64,000 bases of DNA from Streptomyces noursei (GTDB lineage Bacteria; Actinomycetota; Actinomycetes; Streptomycetales; Streptomycetaceae), in assembly GCF_001646665.1 (NCBI RefSeq), contig NZ_LWBU01000395.1, forward strand, positions 1 through 64,000, in the 5' to 3' direction. Made by a program: the position numbers and the translations under genes. Under the pieces are notes generated by a model. The model saw only the letters and a list, made by a program, of their open reading frames with translations, searched no databases and was not told the DNA's origin. Shown one piece after another: positions 55,268 through 63,336 of this stretch (positions are counted from its first letter, which is position 1; every line of letters starts with the position of its first letter).

Positions 55268-56692
55268 ATGAGCAGCAGCCCCCGGACCGCCCCGTCGAGC
55301 ACCCAGTGGAGCCCACCACCCCTCGCCGGAGGCCCCGAGGGCGCCGACGCGCTACGGCCGCTCCTGGACACCGTGCTCGACGCCCTCCGCGACGGGGCCA
55401 CCACCCGCGGCGGACCCGTACCGGCCGGCGGACCCCGGGAGACCACCGCCCGGCTGCGCGACACCCTCGCGGACGTCCTGCCCGACCGCGGCGCCGGCGC
55501 CGAGGAAGCCCTCCGCGCCCTCGTCACCGCCCTCGCCCACGGCGCGGCCGACCCCGCCCACCCGCACTGCGCCGCCCACCTCCACACCCCGCCCCTCGCC
55601 CTGGCCGCCGCGGCCGACCTCGCCGCCTCCGCCCTCAACCCCTCCCTCGACTCCTGGGACCAGGCCCCCGCCGCCTCCGCCCTCGAAACGCTCGTCACCC
55701 GCGCCCTCGCCACCGAGACCCACCCCACCGGACCCGCCCCCGACGCCGTGGTCACCACCGGCGGCACGGAGTCCAACCAACTCGCCCTGCTCCTCGCCCG
55801 CGAGGACCACGGCCCCACCCTCCAGACCGTCTGCGGAGCCAACGCCCACCACTCGCTCCACCGCGCCGCCTGGCTCCTCGGCCTCCCCGAACCCGTCACC
55901 GTCCCCGCACCCGACGGCACGATCGACCTCACCGCCCTCGCCGCCGTCCTCACCGACCTCCGCGGCCCCCTCCTCGTCACCGCCACCGCGGGCACCACCG
56001 ACACCGGCAGCATCGACCCCCTCCCCGAGATCGCCGACCTCTGCGACCGGCACGGCGCCGCCCTCCACATCGACGCCGCCTACGGCGGACCCCTCCTCTT
56101 CAGCCACACCCGCCGCCACCTCCTCAGCGGCCTCGACCGCGCCGGCACGGTCACCCTCGACCTGCACAAACTCGGCTGGCAACCGGTCGCCGCCGGCCTC
56201 CTCGCCGTACCCGACACCAACCGGCTGCGCGCCCTGCACCACACCGCCCCCTACCTCAACGCCGACGACGACACCCGGGCCGGCCTCCCCGACCTCCTCG
56301 GCCGCTCCCCGCGCACCAGCCGCCGCCCCGACATCCTCAAGATCGCCGTCACCCTGCGCGCCCTCGGCCGCACCGGCCTCGGCCGGCTCGTCGACCGCGT
56401 CTGCGACACCGCCCAGCACCTCGCCGACCTGGTCGACACCGACCCCTGCCTCGACCTGTACGCCCGCCCCACCCTCAGCACCGTCCTCTTCCGCCCCGCC
56501 GGCGCCCCCGACCACACCGTCGCCGAGACCCGCCGCGACCTCCTCACCCGCGGCCACGCCGTCCTCGGCCGCGCCCGCGCGGGCGGGCGCCTCTGGTTCA
56601 AAGCCACCCTCCTCAACCCCCACACCACCCCCGACGACCTCCGAGAACTCCTCGCACTCACCGCACTCGTGGAAGGCAGCACCACCCGATGA
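55268..56692 (+). CDS. PLP-dependent decarboxylase (lysine/diaminobutyrate decarboxylase-like)
   Basis: A 474-residue group II decarboxylase. The PLP-binding region shows 'AVVTTGGTESNQLALLLARE', 'LLVTATAGTTDTGSIDPLPE', 'HIDAAYGGPLLFSHTRR' and the PLP lysine in 'TVTLDLHKLGWQPVAAGLL'. The closest relatives I know are DesA-type lysine decarboxylases and diaminobutyrate decarboxylases of siderophore clusters. Its stop overlaps the start of the N-hydroxylase (ATGA), confirming that they act together: diamine (cadaverine or putrescine/diaminopropane) formation followed by N-hydroxylation. No iron box is visible upstream and no acyltransferase or NIS synthetase follows. Confidence 0.88.
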   Translation: MSSSPRTAPSSTQWSPPPLAGGPEGADALRPLLDTVLDALRDGATTRGGPVPAGGPRETTARLRDTLADVLPDRGAGAEEALRALVTALAHGAADPAHPHCAAHLHTPPLALAAAADLAASALNPSLDSWDQAPAASALETLVTRALATETHPTGPAPDAVVTTGGTESNQLALLLAREDHGPTLQTVCGANAHHSLHRAAWLLGLPEPVTVPAPDGTIDLTALAAVLTDLRGPLLVTATAGTTDTGSIDPLPEIADLCDRHGAALHIDAAYGGPLLFSHTRRHLLSGLDRAGTVTLDLHKLGWQPVAAGLLAVPDTNRLRALHHTAPYLNADDDTRAGLPDLLGRSPRTSRRPDILKIAVTLRALGRTGLGRLVDRVCDTAQHLADLVDTDPCLDLYARPTLSTVLFRPAGAPDHTVAETRRDLLTRGHAVLGRARAGGRLWFKATLLNPHTTPDDLRELLALTALVEGSTTR

Positions 56693-58101
56693 CCGGCAGC
56701 ACACCCCAGCTCGACCCCGACCACCCCCACGACCTGGTCGGCATCGGCATCGGCCCGTTCAACCTCTCCCTCGCCGCCCTCGCCCACGGCGTACCCGGAG
56801 GGCTCGCCACCGCCTTCTACGAACAGCGCCCCGCCTTCCACTGGCACCCCGGACAGCTCATCGACGGCACCACCCTCCAGGTCCCGTTCCTCGCCGACCT
56901 CGTCACCCTCGCCGACCCCACCAGCCCCTGGTCATTCCTCAACTACCTCCGGGGCCGCGACCGCCTCTACCCCTTCTACTTCGCCGAGCGCTTCCACACC
57001 CACCGCACCGAGTACGACGCCTACTGCCGCTGGGTCAGCGACCACCTCCCCGGCCTCCACTTCGCCCACCGCGTCGACGCCGTCCGCTGGAACCCCGAAC
57101 GCGACCTGTTCGAAGTCGACCACACCCGCCTCGGCCCCGACGGGGAAACCCAGGCCCCCGGCCGCACCCACACCCGCCACATCGCCCTCGGCGTCGGCAC
57201 CGAACCCCACGTCCCCGAACCCCTCCGCCCCCTCACCGAACAGCCCGACGTCCCCGTCATCCACTCCGCCGACTACCTCCACCACCGCGACCGGCTCCTC
57301 GCCGCCGAGCACGTCACCGTCATCGGCTCCGGCCAGTCCGGCGCCGAGATCTTCCTCGACCTCCTCCGCACCCGCCCCACCGGAGCCGAGAAGATCCACT
57401 GGCTCACCCGCACCGAGGCCTTCGCCCCCATGGAGTACTCCAAACTCGGCCTCGAACACTTCACCCCGGACTACACCCGCTACTTCCACGCCCTCCCCGA
57501 ACACGTCCGCGGCGACCTCCTCCCGCGCCAGTGGCAACTCCACAAGGCCATCGACGCCGACACCATCGCCGCCATCCACGACGAGCTCTACCGCCGCACC
57601 CTCCACGGCGGCTGGCCAGACGCCGTCCTCACCCCCGGCGTCCGCGTCCGCACCGCCGGCCGGCTCGCCACCACCAAGGTCGAACTCCACCTCGAACACA
57701 CCCAGCAGGGCACCCGGTCCCGCCTCACCACCGACGCCGTCGTCCTCGCCACCGGCTACCGCGAACGCCCCCTCGGCCGCATCCTCGCCGGACTGGAGCC
57801 CTACATGCGCCGCGACTCCCGCGACCGCCCCCGCGTCGACGCCCACCACCGGCTCGTCCTCGACCCCTCCGTCACCGGCTCCCTCTATGTACAGAACGCC
57901 GAGACCCACACCCACGGCGTCGGCGCACCCGACCTCGGCCTCGCCGCCTGGCGCAGCGCCACCATCCTCAACCACCTCACCGGCAAGGAGCCCTACCCGC
58001 TCCCGCGCCGCACCGCCTTCACCACCTTCGGCCTCGAACGCCAGGAGGCGCCCGGCATTCCCCGCCAGACGCCTCCCGCTCGAACCACCCGCACCCCCTA
58101 G
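56689..58101 (+). CDS. Lysine/ornithine-type N-monooxygenase (IucD/SidA/DesB-like)
   Basis: A 470-residue FAD- and NADPH-dependent N-hydroxylase. The FAD site is 'DLVGIGIGPFNLSLAALAHG', with 'EQRPAFHWHPGQLIDGTTLQ' and 'LADPTSPWSFLNYLRGRDRL' typical of the family. The NADPH-binding motif is 'VTVIGSGQSGAEIFLDLL', and 'AVVLATGYRERPLGRILAGL' is the family's ATGY segment. It hydroxylates the terminal amine of the diamine made by the preceding enzyme to give an N-hydroxy compound used for hydroxamate siderophores. The gene ends four bases inside the convergent nucleotidase gene. Confidence 0.92.
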   Translation: MTGSTPQLDPDHPHDLVGIGIGPFNLSLAALAHGVPGGLATAFYEQRPAFHWHPGQLIDGTTLQVPFLADLVTLADPTSPWSFLNYLRGRDRLYPFYFAERFHTHRTEYDAYCRWVSDHLPGLHFAHRVDAVRWNPERDLFEVDHTRLGPDGETQAPGRTHTRHIALGVGTEPHVPEPLRPLTEQPDVPVIHSADYLHHRDRLLAAEHVTVIGSGQSGAEIFLDLLRTRPTGAEKIHWLTRTEAFAPMEYSKLGLEHFTPDYTRYFHALPEHVRGDLLPRQWQLHKAIDADTIAAIHDELYRRTLHGGWPDAVLTPGVRVRTAGRLATTKVELHLEHTQQGTRSRLTTDAVVLATGYRERPLGRILAGLEPYMRRDSRDRPRVDAHHRLVLDPSVTGSLYVQNAETHTHGVGAPDLGLAAWRSATILNHLTGKEPYPLPRRTAFTTFGLERQEAPGIPRQTPPARTTRTP

Positions 58102-59885
58102 AACACCGGCACGCCGTCCCGGGTCAGCTTCCAGTCCACCGACGCGAAGCTGGCCGGGTCGACCGTCCCCTGCGCCTTCACCCACTGGATGATCGTGTTC
58201 CGGATCTCGTCCGAATTCGCCCACAGCTGCTTCGCCGCCGCCACGTGCGGGAACGCGCCACCACCGGCCGCCCGGTAGTTGTTCACCGCCAGCACGAACC
58301 GCGCGGCCGGATCCAGCGGCTTCCCCTCGAACGACAAGTTCACGATCCGCGACCCGGCCGGCTTCGCGATGTCGATCTCGTACGACAGCCCGTACACCGC
58401 GTCGTAGTTGTAGTCCGGCGTCCCGCCCGCGTTCGTCAGCTTCGCCGGCTCCACCGGCGCACCCGCCGGGGTCTGCACGTAGTACCGCGCCGAGTACTCC
58501 AGGTACTCCTTCAGCTGCGCGCCCGTCAGCAGCCGCGCCTCCAGCGTGTTCTCGAACGGGTACAGCCCCGCCGCGTCCTTGATCGTCACCTCGCCCGCCG
58601 GGATCCGCGCCGTACGCGAGAAGCACGACGCCTGCGACAGCACCGGCAGCGACGCGTACTCCCCGCCCGCCAGCGCCGCCTTCACCGTCTCCGCCTGGAC
58701 GTGGTTGATCAGGTCGATGATCGGCTCGTCCTTCCACGGCGCGTCGGCCGTGGACATCACGGCGGTCGACGTACCGATGACCTGGTTGACGTACGCCACG
58801 ACCTTCTCGTGCTCGTCACCCAGCAGCTTCACGATCCGCGGGTCCTCCTCCACGGTGTTGGAGTTCAGCACCTGCGCGCCGACCCTCTCCACCGTCCAGC
58901 GGCCCTTCGACCACACCAGATCGAAGTCGAACAGCGTCAGCCGCTGCCCCCACTTCAGCGGCTCGGACAGCACCACGTCCTTGCCGGTCTCCTTGTTGGT
59001 CACCCGGTACTCGGGAATCTCCGTGTGCGCGTGACCCACCAGGATCGCGTCGATCCCCGGCACCTGCTCCGCCACCAGACCGGCCGCGTTCTCGATGTAC
59101 GGAAGCTGGTCCCCGTACGACGACGTCCCGCTCGACCCCGAGTGCGCCGACACGATCACCACGTCCGCGCCCATCGAACGCAGCTTCGGCACCCACTTCG
59201 CCGCCTGCTCCTCGAGACCCGGGAACACCATCTTCCCGCTCACGTTCGCCTTGTCCCAGATCGCGATGCCCGGGTTCGTCAGCCCCAGCACCGCCACCCG
59301 CACGTCCCGCCCGTACGGCGTGCACAGCCGGTGCATGCTGTACGGCGGGAACGCCGGCCGCAGCGTCCTCGCGTCCAGCGCGTTGGCACCGAGCAGCGGG
59401 AAGTCGCACTGCTCCTGGAACTTCCGCAGCACCGGTATGCCGTAGTTGAACTCGTGGTTCCCGAGCGCGGCGGCGTCGTACCCGATCGCGTTCATCGCCT
59501 GCGCCATGGGGTGCACGGGGCCGCGCCGGGCGGTGATCGGGTCGACCTTGGCGTAGTAGTACGACAGCTGGGTGCCCTGGATCGTGTCACCCGCGTCGAT
59601 CAGCAGGGTGTTGCGCCGCCCCTTCTCCTCGCGGACCCGGTCCACCAGCGTGGAGATCTTCGCCAGGCCCACGTCGTTGTGCGCCTTGTCGTCGAACTCC
59701 CGGTCCGTGAAGTAGTCCCAGTTGAAGACGTTGCCGTGCAGGTCCGTCGTCCCCATGACGGTGAAGGAGTACCGCTTCGCCCGGGGCGCCGCCGCCGCGG
59801 GTGCGGCGCCGACCGCCCCGGCGACCGCCGCACCGGCACCCGCGACGGCCGAAGTGCCCAGGAAAGTCCTACGATTCAACGGCAT
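58098..59885 (-). CDS. Exported 5'-nucleotidase / 2',3'-cyclic phosphodiesterase-type metallophosphatase
   Basis: A 595-residue protein of the UshA/CpdB type. The N-terminus is a Tat signal ('MPLNRRTFLGTSAVAGAGA'). The metallophosphoesterase motifs are complete: 'TTDLHGNVFNWDYF' (DLH), 'LLIDAGDTIQGTQLSYY' (GD), 'DAAALGNHEFNYG' (GNHE), 'VIVSAHSGSSG', and 'AILVGHAHTEIPEY' (GHAHxE). The C-terminal nucleotide-binding domain includes 'AAGLYPFENTLEARLLTGAQ' and 'NNYRAAGGGAFP'. It dephosphorylates nucleotides outside the membrane to recover phosphate and nucleoside. The ATG at 59885 is preceded by GAAGGAGATCAC, a strong site. Confidence 0.95.
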   Translation of the reverse strand: MPLNRRTFLGTSAVAGAGAAVAGAVGAAPAAAAPRAKRYSFTVMGTTDLHGNVFNWDYFTDREFDDKAHNDVGLAKISTLVDRVREEKGRRNTLLIDAGDTIQGTQLSYYYAKVDPITARRGPVHPMAQAMNAIGYDAAALGNHEFNYGIPVLRKFQEQCDFPLLGANALDARTLRPAFPPYSMHRLCTPYGRDVRVAVLGLTNPGIAIWDKANVSGKMVFPGLEEQAAKWVPKLRSMGADVVIVSAHSGSSGTSSYGDQLPYIENAAGLVAEQVPGIDAILVGHAHTEIPEYRVTNKETGKDVVLSEPLKWGQRLTLFDFDLVWSKGRWTVERVGAQVLNSNTVEEDPRIVKLLGDEHEKVVAYVNQVIGTSTAVMSTADAPWKDEPIIDLINHVQAETVKAALAGGEYASLPVLSQASCFSRTARIPAGEVTIKDAAGLYPFENTLEARLLTGAQLKEYLEYSARYYVQTPAGAPVEPAKLTNAGGTPDYNYDAVYGLSYEIDIAKPAGSRIVNLSFEGKPLDPAARFVLAVNNYRAAGGGAFPHVAAAKQLWANSDEIRNTIIQWVKAQGTVDPASFASVDWKLTRDGVPVF

Positions 59886-60019
59886 GTGATCTCCTTCGTT
59901 CTGTGCATGACGCGCGTAGATTCTGGCGCAGACACGCCCCCCGCAACAGCCCCTCCAGGTTTCGATCCGATGACCGCCTACGGAAGAGTGGAACCCCCGA
60001 CCGAAGGGACCCACCCGCC

Positions 60020-60721
60020 ATGACCCAGCCCAGCGACCTCCCCTACGGCACCCCCCAGGCACCCCGCGTCGCCGTCCGCGGCGAAGCCCACCTCGAAGTC
60101 GACCCCGAGATCGCCCGCATCGGCATCACCGTCACCGCCCGCGGCACCGACCGGCGCACCACCCTCGACGACCTCACCCGCCGCAACACCACCGTCCTCG
60201 ACCTCCTCAAGAGCTACGGCGACGCCGTCGAGAACATCACCACCGGAACCCTCACCATCACCCCCGAACTCACCCGCCACGGCCGCACCGAACGCGTCCG
60301 CGCCCACCACGGCACCGTCCACATCACCGCCGAACTCACCGACTTCACCGCCCTCGGCGAACTCGCCACCCGCCTCGCCGACCTCGAACTCACCCGCGTC
60401 GACGGCCCCTGGTGGGAACTGCGCCCCGACTCGCCCGCCCACGGCGAAGCCCGCCGCCGCGCCGTCGAGGAAGCCGTCCAGCGCGCCCGTGCCTACGCCG
60501 AAGCCCTCGGCACCCGCCTCGCCGCCCTCGTCGAACTCGCCGACCTCGGCGCCGAGAACGCCACCCCCTACCTCCCGCCCGCGACCGGCGGCGCCCGCAT
60601 GGCCTTCGCCGCCGCCGAATCCGCGGAATCAACCCCTCCGCCGCTCGACCTCGAACCCCGGCGCCAGACCGTCACCGCACAGGTGAACGCCCGCTTCACC
60701 ATGCATCCGCCCCAGCTCTGA
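60020..60721 (+). CDS. SIMPL-domain protein (DUF541)
   Basis: A 233-residue protein consisting of one SIMPL/DUF541 domain: 'RVAVRGEAHLEVDPEIARIG', 'TLDDLTRRNTTVLDLLKSYG', 'AHHGTVHITAELTDFTALGE', 'RRRAVEEAVQRARAYAEALG' and 'TVTAQVNARFTM'. There is no signal peptide, unlike many homologues that are exported. The domain forms multimeric assemblies in some species; its role is uncertain. The ATG at 60020 has AAGGGA upstream. It lies between the divergent nucleotidase gene and pyk. Confidence 0.85.
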   Translation: MTQPSDLPYGTPQAPRVAVRGEAHLEVDPEIARIGITVTARGTDRRTTLDDLTRRNTTVLDLLKSYGDAVENITTGTLTITPELTRHGRTERVRAHHGTVHITAELTDFTALGELATRLADLELTRVDGPWWELRPDSPAHGEARRRAVEEAVQRARAYAEALGTRLAALVELADLGAENATPYLPPATGGARMAFAAAESAESTPPPLDLEPRRQTVTAQVNARFTMHPPQL

Positions 60722-60760
60722 CGCTCATCGGAGCAGACCCCCGCACAATTAAACACTTGT

Positions 60761-60787
60761 CAATAACCTTTCACGCAAAGGTTGTTG
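60761..60787. promoter_or_regulatory. Near-perfect 27-nt palindrome upstream of pyk
   Basis: CAATAACCTTT (60761-60771) and AAAGGTTGTTG (60777-60787) are complementary at 10 of 11 positions around the 5-nt centre CACGC. It lies 53 nt before the pyk start and 39 nt after the SIMPL gene stop, in AT-rich DNA. Likely an operator for a dimeric regulator. Confidence 0.6.
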
Positions 60788-60828
60788 GACAGTCATGCGG
60801 GACCAAATCTCTACCCACCGGTAAGCCA

Positions 60829-60841
60829 TAGGCTCGCCCCA
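60829..60841 (+). promoter_or_regulatory. Leaderless-type promoter of pyk
   Basis: TAGGCT (60829-60834) is followed by six bases and the ATG at 60841. There is no ribosome site, which agrees with a leaderless start. Confidence 0.45.
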
Positions 60842-62271
60842 TGCGCCGAGCCAAAATCGTCTGCACCCTGGGCCCAGCCACCGACACATACGACCAGATC
60901 AAGACCCTGGTCGAAGCCGGAATGGACATCGCCCGCTTCAACCTCAGCCACGGCACCTACGCCGACCACGAGGAGCGCTACCAGCACGTACGCAAAGCCT
61001 CCGACGAAACCGGCCGCAGCGTCGGCATCCTCGCCGACCTTCAAGGCCCGAAGATCCGCCTCGGACGCTTCCAAGAAGGCCCCGTACTCCTTGAACGCGG
61101 CGACGACTTCACCATCACCGTCGAACCCGGCGTCCAGGGCGACCGCCACACCTGCGGCACCACCTACGACGGCCTCGCCGCCGACGTCACCCCCGGCGAA
61201 CGCATCCTCGTCGACGACGGCCGCGTCACCCTCCAGGTCACCTCCGTCGACGGCCCCCGCGTCCACACCACCGTCCTCGAAGGAGGCATGGTCTCCGACA
61301 ACAAGGGCCTCAACCTCCCCGGCGTCGCCGTCTCCGTCCCCGCCCTCTCCGACAAGGACGTCGAAGACCTCCGATGGGCCCTGCGCACCGGCGCCGACAT
61401 CATCGCCCTCTCCTTCGTCCGCAGCGGACGCGACATCGAGGACGTCCACCGCGTCATGGACGAAGAGGGCCGCCGCGTACCCGTCATCGCGAAGATCGAG
61501 AAGCCGCAGGCCGTCGACAACATCGACGACATCGTCGCCGCCTTCGACGGCATCATGGTCGCCCGCGGCGACCTCGGCGTCGAGATGCCCCTCGAACACG
61601 TCCCCGTCGTCCAGAAGCGCGCCATCAAACTCGCCAAGCGCAACGCCAAACCGGTCATCGTCGCCACCCAGATGCTCGACTCGATGATCGACAACTCGCG
61701 CCCCACCCGCGCCGAGGCCAGCGACGTCGCCAACGCCGTCATCGACGGCACCGACGCCGTCATGCTCTCCGGCGAGACCAGCGTCGGCCGCTTCCCCGTC
61801 GAGACCGTCCGCACCATGAGCCGCATCGTCGAAGCGGCCGAGGAGGACGTCCTCGCCAAGGGCCTCCCGCCCCTCACCGAACGCAACAAGCCCCGCACCC
61901 AGGGCGGCGCCGTCGCCCGCGCCGCGGCCGAGATGGGCGACTTCCTCGGCGCCAAGTACCTCGTCGCCTTCACCCAGTCCGGCGACACCGTCCGCCGCCT
62001 CTCCCGCTACCGCTCCCCGATCCCCCTGCTCGCCTTCACCCCGGACCCGGCCACCCGCTCCCAGCTCAACCTCACGTGGGGCGTGGAGACCTTCCTCGGC
62101 CCGCACGTCGACTCCACGGACGCGATGGTCGCCCAGGTCGACGAGCACCTGCTCCGCATCGGCCGCTGCCGCAAGGGCGACGTCGTCATCATCACCGCCG
62201 GCTCCCCTCCGGGCGTCTCCGGCTCGACGAACCTCGTCCGCGTCCACCACATCGGCGAACCCCTGGCGTAA
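60841..62271 (+). CDS. pyk: Pyruvate kinase
   Basis: A 476-residue glycolytic enzyme converting PEP and ADP to pyruvate and ATP. Motifs are 'RRAKIVCTLGPATDTYDQIK', 'MDIARFNLSHGTYADHEERY', 'LADLQGPKIRLGRF', 'LSFVRSGRDIEDVHRVMDEE', the signature 'VIAKIEKPQAVDNIDDIVAAFDG' region around the catalytic Lys, 'MVARGDLGVEMPLEHVP', 'MLDSMIDNSRPTRAEASDVA' and 'DAVMLSGETSVGRFPVETV'. The C-terminal domain is complete ('AFTQSGDTVRRLSRYRSPIP'). A palindrome sits upstream. Convergent with the LAGLIDADG-like gene; only eight bases separate the stops. Confidence 0.97.
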   Translation: MRRAKIVCTLGPATDTYDQIKTLVEAGMDIARFNLSHGTYADHEERYQHVRKASDETGRSVGILADLQGPKIRLGRFQEGPVLLERGDDFTITVEPGVQGDRHTCGTTYDGLAADVTPGERILVDDGRVTLQVTSVDGPRVHTTVLEGGMVSDNKGLNLPGVAVSVPALSDKDVEDLRWALRTGADIIALSFVRSGRDIEDVHRVMDEEGRRVPVIAKIEKPQAVDNIDDIVAAFDGIMVARGDLGVEMPLEHVPVVQKRAIKLAKRNAKPVIVATQMLDSMIDNSRPTRAEASDVANAVIDGTDAVMLSGETSVGRFPVETVRTMSRIVEAAEEDVLAKGLPPLTERNKPRTQGGAVARAAAEMGDFLGAKYLVAFTQSGDTVRRLSRYRSPIPLLAFTPDPATRSQLNLTWGVETFLGPHVDSTDAMVAQVDEHLLRIGRCRKGDVVIITAGSPPGVSGSTNLVRVHHIGEPLA

Positions 62272-62279
62272 CCCGCCAC

Positions 62280-63053
62280 TCAGTGCTTCGGCCCGACATG
62301 CGCGTCCATCAACCCCACGGACGCGCGTCGGGCGACCGAGATGTTGTACGGACTCCCGCCGCGGACACACTGCGTCCACTCGACGCCGAGCGTGTCCAGG
62401 GTGTCGGTGAACAGCCGCCGGATGTCGTCCGACACGTTGGTGAAGAAGTACCGCGGATACTCGTACCGCTTCGGCACCCCGCCCACGAGGCGCGTGGTCC
62501 AGTTCGTGATCCGGCACCCGTCGGAATGGATGAGCCCCCGGACGAACTCCCAGGGATGCTCGTCCACGATCTCCTGCTGCCAGGCCTCGAGGACGATGCG
62601 CCGTTCGTGCTTCCTGCCGGGGCCGTGCTGGGGGAAGAGGCACGGCCAGTGTTTGCTGCTGCTCGCCACGGAGACACAGCCCTGCTTCTGCACACGGCAG
62701 ACGCTGTTGTCCGGGCGTACCGCACGCATCGCCGCCTCACAGGCGTCGATGAGGCCGGGCCAGGCGTCGGCGCACGCGATGCGGAGGTAGTGGACACCTC
62801 TCCTGTGCTCGCTGATGCAGCCGTCGCCGAGATAGAGGCCCAGGAGGTAGGCGTACGCCGCCCTGTCCTCGGGCATGCCAGGTACGGTCCTGCAGCGAGG
62901 ACATGGTTCGCCCGTGCGGATGAGGGGTTCGATCCGTGTCTGCCAGGAGCGGATGGCCGCCCGCGATATGCCGGTCTGTTTGCTGACGGAGTTCAGACTG
63001 CGGCCTTGACTGACGAGGATGAGCGCGCGTTTACGGGTGTCGATGTCGTACAC
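62280..63053 (-). CDS. HTH plus LAGLIDADG-like (homing-endonuclease-type) protein
   Basis: A 257-residue protein. The N-terminal helix-turn-helix ('QGRSLNSVSKQTGISRAAIR') is followed by 'CPRC' and then two LAGLIDADG-like helices: 'YAYLLGLYLGDGCISEHRRG' and 'EFVRGLIHSDGCRITNWTTR', each ending with the acidic residue of the DG motif. The spacing fits a single-chain homing endonuclease or its domesticated transcriptional-regulator form, which is common in actinobacteria. It stands 110 nt from a tRNA gene, a frequent place for mobile-element-related genes. The ATG at 63053 is the first in frame with a GTGTACGAC context; no strong ribosome site is seen. Confidence 0.8.
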   Translation of the reverse strand: MYDIDTRKRALILVSQGRSLNSVSKQTGISRAAIRSWQTRIEPLIRTGEPCPRCRTVPGMPEDRAAYAYLLGLYLGDGCISEHRRGVHYLRIACADAWPGLIDACEAAMRAVRPDNSVCRVQKQGCVSVASSSKHWPCLFPQHGPGRKHERRIVLEAWQQEIVDEHPWEFVRGLIHSDGCRITNWTTRLVGGVPKRYEYPRYFFTNVSDDIRRLFTDTLDTLGVEWTQCVRGGSPYNISVARRASVGLMDAHVGPKH

Positions 63054-63161
63054 GTGGCGAGTGTGGCCCGGGGGTGCTTCCGGCGAGCGGGTTCGATCGT
63101 TCGTTCACCCAGGGGGGTGACGTGCGCCGGTCCACTTGTGACCATGGAATCCAAGGAAAAG

Positions 63162-63236
63162 TGCCCCGGGTCGGACTCGAACCGACACTGTGTGGGTTTT
63201 GAATCCACTGCCTGCTGCCAATTGGGCTACCGGGGC
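63162..63236 (-). tRNA. tRNA-Leu (anticodon CAA), class I-type short variable loop
   Basis: A complete cloverleaf of 75 nt on the minus strand, without encoded CCA. The acceptor stem GCCCCGG pairs perfectly with CCGGGGC (discriminator A). The D stem is GCC/GGC with a GG-containing 10-nt loop. The anticodon stem GTGG/CCAC has an A31-C39 mismatch, with loop TTCAAAA, hence anticodon CAA (Leu, codon UUG). The variable loop is only 5 nt (ACAGT). The T arm is GTCGG-TTCGAGT-CCGAC. All bacterial tRNA-Leu species I know have a long variable arm, so this is an unusual form or has another identity. Confidence 0.88.
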
Positions 63237-63336
63237 CCGCAGATTCCAAGGTTTCCCTGGACCCGCTGCGCGTCCACCATACCGCAGCTAGGTAGGCTCA
63301 TGGGGAGCTGTACCTGCCTTGGAACGAGGAGCCCAC

